From positions 61,747 through 125,746 of the forward strand of contig JABWDB010000109.1 of the NCBI GenBank assembly GCA_019614645.1: DNA of 64,000 nt. Direction: 5' to 3'. Made by a program: the position numbers and the translations under genes. Origin of the DNA: Stratiolaelaps scimitus. Its lineage: Eukaryota > Arthropoda > Arachnida > Mesostigmata > Laelapidae. Shown here one piece after another: positions 36,001 through 48,070 of the stretch; within the stretch, counting starts at the first letter, position 1, and each line of letters begins with the position of its first letter. The notes below the pieces were generated by a model. That model was not told the DNA's origin, did not search any database, and saw only the letters and a list, made by a program, of their open reading frames with translations.

Positions 36001-38446
36001 CGAACGGTGTTGGACCGGCCAATGGTGACTTTTACGGACAATATCAAAGGTATACACGTGCAGCATTCGACTCTTCGAGATGTCGCAGGGATTACTGATA
36101 TATCACACCACAGTGTTTCCCACCACCTCTAGATCTGTTATGTGCAAATATAGGATATACGGATCCTTCACTATAATCCACGTCCTGTAAATGGTCTAGT
36201 GCAGATGTCTTGTACTGCTCTACACGAGGGATAGATAGCTTGGGTTTAAGTCCTGCAAGATGCGAAGAATCTTTCGATTCCCTTATCATCATCATCTTTC
36301 TTTATCTGTGGGTTCCGGTCAGATACGGAAAAGGTTGGAAATAAAACAAAAGTGGCCCCGAATTGTCCACGTAGTAATACCCAAAGGTTTAGCGTGTTTT
36401 GTTCTCAGCTGTTCCCCTTATGTGCCGGGGTCTGTCACATAAAAGGAATAGCTGGGAGTAAGCTAAGAGAAGTGTTTCTTACAATTAGTGCCGGAAATCC
36501 CGGGTGGCCAATGCTAGCCGTACTCAAATTATGCCAAGGTGATGCAGCGTCTTTGTTGGGATATCCAGGGGAGAATATTGTTAACTATTCTCAAACAAAC
36601 AAAGCATCCCTGGAGTCGTATGCAACTAGCTAAAGGCAGGCCACTGAGCAGAAGCGGCCATAATTGGCCAACGGGACAAGGTGTAACCTTCCACTAAGCC
36701 CGGCCATACGTACCCTTCATGTCACGTAAAAGGTTGCCCCATTTTTCCGGGATGTTTTACTCCATTGTTTATTTTGACCAGACCCAGTGTCGCGAGGTTA
36801 TCAACTCATTCGCCTTCTTGAGAGTTCGTTCGCTGGAAGGAACTTCGAAAAATCACACAAAATACTTAAGACGTTGTGGCGGAGAGAAATCACTGACTTG
36901 ACCACTCGTTGACCCAGCCCATTGGGCTAGTTAACCAAACAAAAGGGGATCTACATAATTAAATGAAAAATAACGGGTGCTTTTGTCTTGGGCGTTCGTT
37001 TTTGTTTGAGGGCAAAAACGAACTAAGTTCACCCCTGTGACACCTTTGATCTCTATGATTTTCGGCGAGTGTACTCGGCACTCGGTGAGGATCGTCAGTG
37101 TGAACTTGAACCGAGCACCTTGAACTCGTCGTCAACAATTGTGCTTGTGTATTACCATAGTCGTTGTGGGATATGCATAGGTGCGACTGTAGAGATGAGA
37201 AACATTGTGATATTGTTTCCAACGCGTGTCGGCGCACAGAACTTGTAAGTTTGTTGACCAAACTGACGGACGGAACAATGATGGACAGGTATTATTAAAG
37301 TAAGAATGGTACTCTCTCAGAAAGGTGATGCACATGCATCCAAACCTTACGTCTGCATTGGATTTTTAATATCGAATCAAGCGTGAAATGAAATTATCCC
37401 TTATATACAGTCTCACTTTATCCATTTTTTGAGAACGATATGAATCCTATCTTGTATTAGAACGCTCACCCAAAAACAGCCCAATATTACAGACATCATC
37501 ACAGACACAGCAAAGGCCTTCTCAACAAGGTGGCGGAGGTAGACCACAACAACAACGACCTCAGCAACAACGGCCAAATAGACAGGTAATTATCGGTTCT
37601 CTCCCACACATTATGATACAGCGACGTATATCTCAATGTTTACGAAAGTTCAGTTTTTGCTGCGCTTGTGTTTACTACGTACTCTTGAAAAATACAGGTT
37701 ACTCCTTTTAGTTGAACATATTGACCTTCTTCATTTGGCCTCATCGGACTTTTGCTAGGTAACAGATCAAGTGCGTTTTAAGACTCAACCATTCTGATTT
37801 AGTAGTACGGCACATTCTGTGCCTTTTAGACAAATGATTGTTTTGCGGTTTTTAGAGATTTTTTGATGCTAATCCATAACCTCTGCCCTACGTGAACCAC
37901 ATAGCGCACATAGCGTTCCTCTATGAATTGTCAACATGTACCATCCGGATCATGCATTTCGGTTGGTCTACAGTTAGTTAGATGGGGCTCATTGTAGCCT
38001 CTCCAAGGGGCTTCTTCGCTATCCAAAAGTTATCACCCTTGAGACGTTATGGCTTGCAACTACCAGGAAGGGTACCAGGAAAAGTTGTTCATTCGTTGAA
38101 GATCAACAACGCGACTGCGTTTGGATGACTTCCGACTATGCGTGGCAACTTACGACGAGCTCCGATAATTCTAAACGGAACCGCAATCGTGTTACCAAGC
38201 AATTATTTTATGTGTTCTAGAGGAGACCTATACGGTGAGTGTCACAGACGACACAGGGCATGACGTTGTATTTTCGTTCAGTTCAATTTTCAGAACAATC
38301 AAAGGCCACAGGGAGGAGGTCAACGAGGTCAACGGCAACCGCCGGCCGGGGGTCCGAACAGCGTTCTTCGGGGTCAGCCGGGATTTTATGGAGCGTTCCG
38401 AGGAACGTTCGGCGGACAGGGCCGTAATCAAAAGGCCACCGGATAG
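32786..38446 (+). CDS. Multi-exon gene of unknown family with Q/R/G-rich C-terminus
   Basis: At least five exons are supported by splice motifs and composition: 32786-33058, 33237-33409, 34078-34388, 37493-37585 and 38294-38446. The chain has a Pro/Tyr/His-rich N-terminus and a charged helix (VRRLEEDLREERLRQ). A central region has a basic cluster (KKLKLARRRKRD), and the tail is rich in Q, R and G, including GQR, RGQ and FRGTFGGQGRN. Such tails are common in RNA-binding proteins, so an RNA-related role is an inference only. The phase between the third and fourth exons requires at least one more exon between 34389 and 37492; 35610-35878 is a candidate. An AATAAA lies 18 bases after the stop. 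Confidence 0.55.
33237..33409 (+). CDS. Unknown gene, second exon
   Basis: A GATCCAG acceptor opens IVRPVVYTGPDPTADVGRYT and then an acidic VFFDDDHSED and a charged helix VRRLEEDLREERLRQNLHQ. It ends in phase 2 at a GTTCGT donor. It follows the first exon in phase. Confidence 0.6.
34078..34388 (+). CDS. Unknown gene, third exon
   Basis: The frame reads KQLNDSLLNTREIVCTLPSD, later VRAVPVRENRRYEKS, KKLKLARRRKRDTTADAA and an S/T/Q/E-rich end before a GTGGGT donor (phase 1). The acceptor at 34077 (AATGAG) keeps phase with exon two but is weak. An upstream CAAG acceptor at 34054 would put a stop in frame. Confidence 0.45.
35610..35878 (+). CDS. Candidate additional exon of the unknown gene
   Basis: A TATTAG acceptor and a GTAATT donor bound a stretch open in two frames. 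One contains FIRFPESRGHSEILNLTPGA and ends RRQWVSK in phase 0, as the next exon needs. Its start phase does not match the preceding exon, so the link is unproven. Confidence 0.25.
37493..37585 (+). CDS. Unknown gene, Q/G/R-rich exon
   Basis: 31 codons in phase 0 between an ATTACAG acceptor and a GTAATT donor: TSSQTQQRPSQQGGGGRPQQ then QRPQQQRPNRQ. It continues directly in composition into the last exon. Confidence 0.6.
38294..38446 (+). CDS. Unknown gene, last exon
   Basis: A TTTTCAG acceptor opens 50 codons and a TAG: NNQRPQGGGQRGQRQPPAGG, then LRGQPGFYGAFRGTFGG and GRNQKATG. The RG/FG-rich composition is typical of RNA-binding protein tails. Confidence 0.6.
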   Translation, partial: NNQRPQGGGQRGQRQPPAGGPNSVLRGQPGFYGAFRGTFGGQGRNQKATG

Positions 38447-38463
38447 AGCGGGATGGCCGGGAG

Positions 38464-38469
38464 AATAAA
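38464..38469 (+). terminator. Polyadenylation signal AATAAA
   Basis: A canonical hexamer 18 bases after the stop of the Q/R/G-rich gene. It is unusually close, but no competing signal lies nearer. Further AATAAA-like words occur near 38640. Confidence 0.45.
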
Positions 38470-39685
38470 ACTCATAGATAACTACCAGGACACTATTGAT
38501 TTAACAAGCGGACGCGCTCGCGCTACATCATGTATCACCCTTCTATCTATGTACCAGCTCTGCTGCTGCAGCTGGACTCTGCGCAGGCAGCAATCTAAAA
38601 TATACTGATTTATTTCTGAAGGCAGCTGCACGAATGGATAAATAAATGCGTATCAATTATCAGCTACAACCGGTCGCCTTCTCTCGAATAATCTTGAGCA
38701 TTCATTTTCAAAATATAATGGCATCGCGTAACGGCGGTCATGCCTGTTATCGAGAATGTTCGGTGCATTTCTTTGACCAACTTATGCAATGTTGAACATC
38801 GTCTAGATCGGTGATTTAGCAACGAGTACGGTTATTTGACGAGGACAAATCGTTGGTATCGGCTATCGTGACCCACTTTCCTTCAAGATGAAGTGATTCC
38901 AATTGATCGTACTGTGGTTGCGCAAAGGTTATATGTATTGTATCACAATATGCAACATAGTGATCAATTATGCTCTTAGTCCTCTGATACTGTTATAGTG
39001 GGTTTCGAATTAGTTAAACTCCCACCGGCTAGCAGATTGCTATCACATGACAAACTCTATCGAGCAGCAATGAACAGAAGCTTCACTATCGACAGTCACA
39101 GGATTTCGCGAAGAAGGGAGCAACCAAGAAATCGTAGCCACCAGGTGGGTGAACTACGGAAGGCTCACCTGCAAAAGAACCCGCCGTGCGTCTCCAGAGG
39201 CAACAGTGCTCTCCATCGCAGAGCTAGTCGTCTCTATTCACACACGTGGCCTACTACTTTCTACTAACCTGTAATACGACTCAAAGCAAACAAGCAGAGA
39301 AAACGCGAGAGAGATGGGGGAAGAGGTTTCTAAGTATACATTGCCTAGAAGGTCACCCTTCGTCGAAGGTCACTGCTGATGTCGGACCCTTTGCCGAAAC
39401 ATTGCCGAACAACGGCAATACACGCTCGACACTTAAACGGGATATTATACCGATCTATGGTTTTCTATTTGTTTGATTCGATTATGATGCCTATGTTCAA
39501 TGAGCAATACGCTGTCCTTTTTCGGCATTTAATAATTTGTTGAAGCGATATTATTCGCTGCCATTTGTGTAGTAACAAGTTGACTTCCGTCGTCAAACGC
39601 AGTCTTACCGAACTTCGCATGAATACCTATGAGACTATACAAACTGCGTATTGTACTGTGATGTTATCCTCGCGGTTGGGGTATC
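38470..39685. other. No recognisable gene
   Basis: Intergenic or 3'UTR sequence with short frames only. Confidence 0.5.
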
Positions 39686-40745
39686 CTACGCGGCTGACTC
39701 AATTTGCATCCCACAGGTGCTCTGCCTCCTCGTAACGTTAAAGGGGAAATATCGATAGTCATCGCAGAGTGCAGTCGCTGTCCAAGCGCGAAGGTTGACC
39801 CACGGAGAACGAATGAGTTGTAAAGGTAGATGTATCAGTCTACCTAGCCTGACTCGTGCGGCGCATCCTACCCGCTTCATTCTCATTTACTATAGACACC
39901 GCCGCCCCTGTATCCACTAGGCACTTAATGTTGCGACCATTGAATTTGATTCTACAATATACCTCCACGAGCCAGAATAAGGATGCATTGAATACACCAA
40001 CGCCTGATGTTTATTTCTGACCACCACCTCGTCATCCATCACCACCGCTGCCACTTTCTTGGGACACAGCCTTGACACGTGGCCCATGACACCACACCGG
40101 AAGCATTTCAGAAGTCGGGCCTTGCACTCGTGGTCACGAGCGCCCTCGATCCAGGCGGTGACATCGGCGCCGGTATCAGAGGTTTCTATCAGAGGTTTCG
40201 CCCTGACCTGGCACACTTGTCCCTCGCTAATGGTTCTGGACTCCCGCTCGCATCGCTCGATCGTCCGTCCTATGTCCACCGCCGCCTCCGCTGTTACCTT
40301 CTCTTCTTCCGCTAGTAGACTATCCCGCCACTATCCCGCACTGAGAACGTACCTGAGACCATCTGCATGAACATTGGCGCGTCGAACGAGAACGCCGCAA
40401 AGTTACACTGCGTCCCCAGTCTCCATAGCGCGGTGACGAAATCGTCTACACTTTCGCGCGGTAACTGCCGGTGTTCCGCAAGGCTCCTGTGATGACGCGG
40501 CCCTTACTAAGCGAACTACAGTTGAATAATAAAGGAAAGACACTTGGACTTGTTGGGACGATGGGATTGCGCAGAGAGTCGGGTCGGTCGAGGATATTTG
40601 AAGACAGACAGGTGTCCACAAGATGGCGCACTGACTGTCGAGAGATGTGTACCGACTGGGTGGCGGAAACGAAGTGACCTGAAGTCTGTGCATCCACCCT
40701 GAAGAAGCCACCCGACCGTCCTGGCCTCCAGCGCGCCATGTTCAA
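39686..40745 (-). pseudogene. Gypsy-type LTR retrotransposon gag-protease remnant
   Basis: Reading minus-strand frames in order shows a gag segment (SVDDFVTALWRLGTQCNFAA; EEEKVTAEAAVDIGRTIERC). One CCHC knuckle follows (CFRCGVMGHVSRLCPKK, at about 40065-40115), then an aspartic protease core with CLVDTGAAVSIVNENE near 39880-39930. Frames shift several times and reverse transcriptase and LTRs are not seen, so this is a dead fragment. Confidence 0.7.
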
Positions 40746-40929
40746 CCCATTATATCAGCCCTCAATAACAGTACAACACACATCCATTTTGTAGTAATGT
40801 CCACATTCGTGTGAGGAACAAACATGCTCCATAATAAATAACCATGTTCTCTACCTTTCATATATTCATAATCTGACGTACCACTTATCCGTTCGTCACT
40901 GCTGCATTATGGGCCTTTGCTTTGGAACA

Positions 40930-41110
40930 TCGCCTACGACGATGTTCGAAGCATACAGAGCCTCCCTAGCGGAGTGGAGACACCTGGGAGTGGTTGTCGA
41001 AGCAAAGACGAGTGTCGAGTAGGAGCTGAACGAAAAGGCCCTCCAATCCATTCGCGAGTGGATGTCCAGTGTCGGCTTTGAACTGGCTTCGTTGCCAGAA
41101 ATGGTTCATT
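40930..41110 (+). mobile_element. Inverted fragment of the R1-like LINE
   Basis: The plus strand reads ELNEKALQSIREWMSSVGFE after a TAG. The minus strand at about 41470-41560 reads ELNEKVLQFVHEWMSSVGLE after the equivalent TAG. The two are related copies in opposite orientation, sharing the same in-frame stop. Confidence 0.65.
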
Positions 41111-41349
41111 AAATCGTTCGATTCGTTCCGTCTGTTAATCGTTGGCTCGTTCGGGTCGTTGGGTTCGTTCGGATCGCGTTCGGTTCGACAATCGACTGCG
41201 CCAATGTAGTATTCTGGTACCACGTGCTCGTATGCCTACTAATACGGGACAAAAGACAACGTCTATCGTATCATCAGTTCGGCCCGAACAGGCCTGCGCT
41301 TTATTGTTCTTTCCTTTTATAGTCCCCTTTTTTCTCGATCCCAGCGCCC

Positions 41350-41984
41350 TTCCCCCAGGTATCTCGCATGATTAACCTGCTTGGTGACTTGGCCGGCCAG
41401 TTGCAAGTTCAGATGGTGGACAGGAACTTTGCCAGTCAGCCGCACCGCCTCACTTTTTTGTGGAGCCAGTTCAAGGCCGACACTGGACATCCACTCGTGA
41501 ACAAATTGGAGGACCTTTTCGTTCAGCTCCTATTCGACGGCGGGGCCTGCCCCGCCGTATCTGGTCCCAGCTATGGTTATGAGCACGTAACCACCTTTGC
41601 CCAGCGCTGTGACCTTCCCCATCTTAACCCCGGCCTCCCTAGGCTTTACGTGGGAACTGATTGCGTTGAGGACGTCGTCTAACTTTTCTCCTTCCTTAGC
41701 CTTCACACTCCGGTACTACTGTGGATCGTACTAGTCGATTCCCTGGTCTGCGAGGAGCTTTGAAGTTGAGCGGGTCTGAGCCCATTTCTCATAGCCAACT
41801 CCACATTGCAGGAGTTTTGCCTACAGCAGATCTCTACCGCTCTCCGTAACCGATCCGGCGGTGTTATCGAAGCCCCGAGTCCCCTCCAGACCTTCAACCA
41901 TTTCGAACGCCTCGCTGCTGTGCAGGACCACGACGGATCCGACCGGCAGCTTCTGCACCGCAGCTAGGGACGGGAACTGTCTGT
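41350..41984 (-). pseudogene. Chimeric 3' part: ORF1-like fragments joined to RT C-terminal piece
   Basis: Straight after SDRQF the frame reads VGSVVVLHSSEAFEMVEGLE, which resembles EGSVVVFTSSEEFRVEGSEE inside ORF1. Around 41570-41690 it reads LDDVLNAISSHVKPREAGVK, and then at 41370-41560 EWMSSVGLELAPQKSEAVRL, a post-YADD segment of R1 reverse transcriptases. The order is not that of any intact element. Confidence 0.6.
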
Positions 41985-42657
41985 CCGACAGTGCACCCAA
42001 GCGCTCGATTTCTTTCTTAATCCGCTTGTGCAAAATGTGCTCGTAGAGCTTCCCCGCGGAGTTAAGTAGGTATATGGGCCTTTTAGAGTTCCCCCCTCCC
42101 GGTTTAGGAATTAACACCAAGTGGGCTCGTTTCCAGACGCTGGGGAATTCGCCTCGCCTGATCAGCCCTGTAAACATTTTTCTTACCTGCGAGGACCGTC
42201 TCGCAACGAACATTCGTACTATTTCGGCCGGTATGCCGTCGGGGCTGGCTGCTTTCCCCGTCGCCAGCCGCTCTCTGGCTGCAGCCAGCTCATCGCGTGT
42301 CACCTCCTCTACCTCGTCACCTTCCCCTAGGTCGATTCGGTCATCTCCTCGCCACTGCTGAACCGGGAAGAGGCTCCTCACTACCTCCTCCAGGTCCGCG
42401 TTGGGGATTTCCGGGGCCGCTCTCTTGAACTTGTTGCGGACGATCTGATACGGTAGTCCCCACATGTCGCGCTCAACCGAGTCTATAAGCTCCTTCCAGG
42501 CTTTTCGTTTGGCCTTCTTGATGAGACGCTGCAGTTCCTTCCGTGCCGTCCTGTACTCCTGTAACGATTGGTGTAGAAGCATTGCACTCACATGTGCATC
42601 GGCGTTGCTCGTAACCCTTCTGCCCCTTGTGACTTTTCTCCGGGTTCTGTTACACAC
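41985..42657 (-). pseudogene. R1-like LINE ORF2, N-terminal reverse-transcriptase part
   Basis: The frame reads RKAWKELIDSVERDMWGLPY, KAASPDGIPAEIVRMFVARR, VWKRAHLVLIPKPGGG, then RPIYLLNSAGKLYEHILHKR and LGALSDRQF. These are the RT fingers. It breaks off before the catalytic YADD. The frame continues to 41821 but in ORF1-like sequence. Confidence 0.75.
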
Positions 42658-42764
42658 CCTCCTGGCCTGCGCTATCTCCTCGTTCCACTAGTACATGGGT
42701 TTCCTTTTGGTAGCGCCGCTCCGCCATCCTGTACCCGGCTCCGATGCTGCCTTGCAGCTTTCCT

Positions 42765-43611
42765 CTAGGATGAACTGCATACGTTCCGGGTGAGCTCCTC
42801 CTCTTCATCGTCCTCTCCTTCCTCGTTATTCCCATGGTCCCTTCGGGGATACAGTTCGTTGAACTTCTGTATCAGAATGGTCTTGCTGATCTTCCTCATC
42901 TGCCATTGCTTCCGGCGGCCTTGTCCTTGAGGACTCGACGTATCGTTGCCGTCACCTTCTATGATTTTAAAGGGGATCGGTCTTTGATCACTTAACAGCT
43001 CGTCCTCTTCCACCCTCCAATCGCGAATGCGGGCCCGTCCCCCCTCATCCACCGCCGTGATGTCGATGTGACTCATCTGATTTCCCCTGCAAAAAGTGGG
43101 CTCTCTGCCCTCGTTGCAGACTACTGGCCCCTCCTGGCTCAACCACTCCTCCAGTATGTGACCTCTAGAGTCCGTCCGGTCAGAGCCCCAGGCTCTTGAC
43201 TTGGCGTTGAAGTCGCCACCGACTACGACTAGGTCACCGCTTCCTCGTCTGCCTCTTGTCGCCCGGCTGAGCTCTTGCAAGAATGCTAAAGGCTCAATTT
43301 TGCTTTTGTAAGGGGAGAAGTAACAACTGAAAAGGCTAACCTTGCCATTAACCGTGACCCATGAGTACCCTTGGCCTGCTCCTCCATCCCTGGTGGTGAT
43401 GCTGCCTGTTTCAGAGGGCCCACACGCCGTATCTTGGCTGGGGTCCGAGAACCAGGAGGTCCTGCCGGTGGCCCTAGCCCTGTTCGGCTCTGACAGTAGA
43501 TACAAATCGGTGGAGTGTCTTCTGCCCATGGCCTCCAGAAGGTCATGGGAAACCCTCGTAATGTTTAGGTTTATTGTTCTGAATCACCCTAATCGTCATG
43601 GTGGCAGCTAA
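42765..43611 (-). pseudogene. R1-like LINE ORF2, endonuclease part
   Basis: It opens near 43611, overlapping the end of ORF1, with a frame change or late start near 43530. Motifs are LYLLSEPNRARATG, VNGKVSLFSCYFSPY, VVVGGDFNAKSRAWGSDRTD, and DITAVDEGGRARIRDWRVEE with SDQRPI in place of the usual S-D-H. The frame is lost at 42765 and the next part is in another frame. Confidence 0.78.
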
Positions 43612-45937
43612 TTGCTCGGTCTTCCAGTTCCGGGGTGACGTCGTGCTTATCCGTCTCCTCCTCAGCAGGCATCACCACTCTTCCTCGTTTCCCCACTTTC
43701 AGCCACTTGTGCAGCATCGTGGGTTTCGCTGATGACGAGGCCTGAGATGGCCTGGCCGCCTCAGGAACGCCGGCCGGCCTGAGTGGCCCGGGTGAATTGT
43801 GGGGCCGTCCCCTGCCGCCTTGGGTGCTCTTGGTATCAACCCTGGCTTGCCTAAGCAAACCCCTATACACCGGGCAGACGGCACTGTCTGCCCTCTGTCC
43901 CCCTACGTGGCAAGACGCGCAGTACTCCTGCTCAGCTGCGCACACCTTGGTGATATGGCCCTGCTGGCCGCACCGATAACAGGGCCTTCCCTTCTCAGAC
44001 AAGTCGGAAGCAGGACATGTTCTCACTATGTGTCCGGGGCGGGAACACCGGTAGCAGATGGGAATCGTGGCCCACTTTTCCACCTTACACCAGCGTGCTC
44101 CTAACCTGAGCGTCCTGTTCGTCAGCATTGCGTCCCCCAGGGAGAGCGGCACCGTGACGATGGAGTACCACACGTTTCTCCTCCCCATGTTAGGGTCCGT
44201 AGCCTCGACCGACGTTGACTCCGAGACCCCGAACAGGAATTTAATTTGGTTAGCAACCTCGCGCGACCGGAGCCAAGGGTCGACGCCCCAGAGAGCCAAT
44301 GTGCCCTTGGTTGGCTGCGCGTCTCTGCAGTCAACCTCGAACTGCCCCTCTGCCCTGAGACAGTTTGCCGCTGCTTCTGCCGCTCCTTCCCTGACTTCGT
44401 GAAGTCTAATGATCACGTCACCGTCCTTGTTTCGGCTGACTCCTTTCACATTAGCGCCAAAGGATTCGGGATGGGCAGCCTTCTCTCTGAGAACCTTGAC
44501 GGTTTCCGCAAACGTTTTACCCGGAGCGACTTTGACCCGTATAGTCTTCTTAATTCCTCCCAGCTGGTCAGCCTGTGAATTAGAGGCTGGTGCCGATCCT
44601 GTCCTACTGTCCTGTATGTCGAGCTGGCCGACCCCCGCGACTTTTGCCCCCAGCTCCATGGCCCTCCAGAAGTATCTCGATCGCTTCTCTGCCGTCACGT
44701 GTACGAGCGGAGGAGGGGCGTCGCTGGCCAAGCCGGCATGGATGTCTGCCGCTTTTTTGATCACCTGGAAAATAACTCGCATTGACGCCGAGTCTATTGT
44801 CCCGTTATTACCTTGAGGCGTGATTCCCACTATAACCGACTGCGACTCGGTTGTTGGGTTCGTCTGCTCCTCCTCCGACCCCTCGACCCGGAACTCCTCG
44901 GAGCTCGTGAAAACCACGACGGAGCCCTCAGTCAGAGAGCTGGTCCGGACCCCAATAGAAGGGTACTGACCCGCCAGCCGGCTAACTAGCTGCGAGTCCG
45001 TCTCCGACTGCCGTGTCAACACCAACACTCTAATCGCTCTGCCTGGTGCCAGCAAAGAGTCCGTCTTTGCCTCTAGTTTGGTGATGAGCTCCCCGGGCCA
45101 GGGCTCCTCCTGCATGACAAGCTGAAGGGGCTCCTCCTCCGAGACTGCCTTACTCACCTGTTCTTCCATCTGCTCCACTCTCCTCTGGGCCTGCTCCTTC
45201 TGCTCGATTGCACACTTGCCACAGGATTGCACGCCACTTTTGACCTCCCCTGTCTTGGCCTGTGTCAGTCTGTCGTTGAGTGCCTCGACCGTCTTCTGGA
45301 GGTCTTCAACCTCGCTTTCCGCGGTTTCTCTGGCCCGATTTAATCCTAGCGCTCTCGCCTCGGCTGCCCGAAGTTGGCGCCTCAGGTCCTCCACCTCCTA
45401 GACTGAGATGGTCGACTCATCCCGAGTGAGCTGGAAGTTTTTTAAATCTTCCCGGAGGCTTTGTGCTACTTGCTCGGCCTCCTCCTTCCCCTTCCTTGCT
45501 GTATCCCTTTCCAGTCTCAGCTCCTCCATTGCCACCTCCATGTCAGAATTCTCCTCCTGAAGTCTGCCCTGCTGTAGCGCCATTTAATGGTGCTCGCCGT
45601 TGACATTCTCCAACTTCCTTAACAGCCTACGGCTGGCCCTTTGCGCCTCGGTTACGGAGTACACTATATTCGGGTAACCTTTCTTGATCTGGGTCTTCGT
45701 TTGTTTCGCCGGGTCCTTCTGGGGGTCCTTCTCTCCACTGGCCCCTAGTACGCACCAGCCCTTGATGCTCTGTAGGAGCTTAAGGGCCTCTTCTAGCGAT
45801 CCCGTGAGATCATACCCTGGTGTTACCGAGCTGATCGTAGGCCGCTTTGTTCCGTCCTTCTCGCTCCCGTCCGAGTCGCTGCTGCGACCAACGTAATCAC
45901 AACGCCAATGTTCAATATAGTTGGCAGAAGAAAACAA
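43589..45937 (-). pseudogene. R1-like LINE ORF1 (gag-like) with two in-frame stops
   Basis: One reading frame covers about 783 codons but is cut by TAA at 45584-45586 and TAG at 45398-45400. The N-terminal third is a long coiled coil (RLQEENSDMEVAMEELRLER; VEDLQKTVEALNDRL). The C-terminal third has zinc knuckles: CYRCSRPGHIVRTC, CYRCGQQGHITKVC and CASCHVGGQRADSAVC. Proteins of this kind bind LINE RNA. The 3' 601-codon part is still open. Confidence 0.82.
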
Positions 45938-45940
45938 ATA

Positions 45941-46838
45941 AAGATGCTTTACGCGGCATTTTCAGCACATATAACTCATTTATATAGCATATAACAGTCT
46001 GGTTGTGTTTTTTTTTTACTGATTTAAGGGCAGTGGAAGGCACAAATAGTATTCAAACTGAAGTTCAAATAAGAATCAATGGAAGCAATTTATGCACATT
46101 GCAGAAGGTCTAGTTACGGTCAGCTCGACGGATATGTGGGCAGATGCGTGGCCTGTATCGGATTTTGACGCCCATTTATAATATGGGCTCGAACAAACAC
46201 TTGTTTAAACTCATACAAACAAACAATACGAATCCCTAGAGGAGTTCATTGTTCGCTATCATCAATTCATTCAATCATCGTCCAGCATAAAATCAGGATC
46301 CTTTGTGATAGTCATCAACTACTGCTCATTTCCAAAGCTCCATACGTTAGAAGTAAAAATCGAAATCTTTTTGTCAAGCTCAGTCCTCTCTCGCTACTAA
46401 TGCTGCATTGCATATTTGCTTTCATGACAGAATAAGTGTTTGTTGCACGTAATCTGTCAACAGCAACAATCAGACAAAAGAGAAACGCATACACTTCCAT
46501 CTAGTTTCATCTAACAGTAAACATACAACAAACATGAACCTGATCGACGAACTTATAAATTCATTTATATACAATATACGTTATCGATTCGTGTAGGCTC
46601 CCCCGTAGCATTGGAACCGCATGAGCCAATTATTATTCTAGAATCACCGACGTGTTTCGACCTACGCTAACACGCTGGACTAAAATTACTAATAAATACA
46701 TTCCCTGAATAATTCGAATATTAGTGGTAAACTCGTAATTAAACATAAATCGCGTACTTTTTAGTACACACATACTGTTAGTGCGATCACGACGTTTGCT
46801 TTGAAATCCAAATAAACTTTATTCAAATTCACAAATTT
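45941..46838. other. No recognisable gene
   Basis: AT-rich sequence. Near 46815 the words aaataaactttattcaaatt resemble LINE 3' tails such as the one at 60680-60705, suggesting a small remnant. Confidence 0.4.
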
Positions 46839-47430
46839 AACTTTACAGGGAAGGCACTATTACGTCAAGCTAGAATTAATCGACCGGAAACCGTCGTATG
46901 AAATCAAAAGAAGGTGTTACACAGAAATAGTCTTGTATATACCTTAGGCATAAGCTAGTGAAGCTGTTCTAATTGAATAACATTACTGGCGGAGAACTCG
47001 AGCACCAGAGAGCGAACTGTGCCTGCGTTAAACAGTGTATGCTAACGAACGGTCCAGTTGGTGGAACTGGCCATTCGTTCTATTGTCGGTGATCAGGCTG
47101 TTTGCTCAGGCTAAATGTTTGCAAGGTATCCGCACGAAAGGTGGTTATTAATTAAAAACATTCAGACTCCGACGGCCAGTACGGCAAATTAGTTGAATAG
47201 GTTTCGTTTGCAAACGTACTGGTTGCCAATGACGCAGATGACTGAGGTGAACCTCCTCCTCTCACTCACGTATTCAGAGAACGGCGTCTGTTTAATGTTT
47301 ACTCAAGGGAGGTTCCTTATACGGCTAAGCGACTCGTGGATTTTGATGGTTCAATAGCATTTATAGTATTGAGAAGGTTTTCAAAACGATCGTTATTGAA
47401 CTTCTACTAACCAGTGCCATGTTGAGGATC

Positions 47431-47467
<37 letters not shown>

Positions 47468-48070
47468 CCATGATACAGATAATGAATATCAACACGTAAC
47501 CGCTCAAACATTTTGGGGCGCATATCTCTATCTATTTCCACAGGGCCAACTTGTATAATAAGTTATGTCTGCTAACATGTACTTGTGGGGCTACTTCAAT
47601 GTGCGATATATGTTACAGAAATCTCAGCAGATGCCCTCGAAGAATGCCGTCAAATCACAAATATAATGTATCGTTTATAGTTGCTTGCAGATACGCAATG
47701 CCAATAGTATTTCTGAAGAAAACCTACTCGGGCTACGCTTAACCCTCCACACGCGCTAGTTGTAGATCGAAGACGCGAATCCCCGATACACAAAAGCAAC
47801 AGCACATTATCACAAATGATTTTTTTGCCTTTACACCCATTATCTATTTTTTTTTATTAGTGATGCTGTGCACAACGGAGGAGCACTTATTTGTTGGTCC
47901 TTCGACGCTCCGCCTCTAAGTCCTGCTGTAACAGCAGAACCGGTTATAGGCGTGTCGAAATTTGCGAGGAATTGCACGCAACTGACACAAGTTATCTCCT
48001 TGAGCTAACAACTGGTCCTAGGAACAACTAGTTCTCTTCGATGCTAAAAGTCAGACTGATAACGTCAACT

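Larger units (their letters stand above)
41350..45940 (-). mobile_element. Dead, rearranged R1-clade-like LINE
   Basis: In order on the minus strand come: an ORF1 with coiled coil and zinc knuckles, an overlapping endonuclease, the N-terminal part of a reverse transcriptase, fragments resembling ORF1 again, and finally a reverse-transcriptase C-terminal piece. The knuckle arrangement and the endonuclease opening (DLYLLSEPNRA) match the R1 clade, which is common in arthropods. G/C content is clearly higher than in the flanks. Stops, frameshifts and the scrambled 3' half make it non-functional. Confidence 0.8.
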
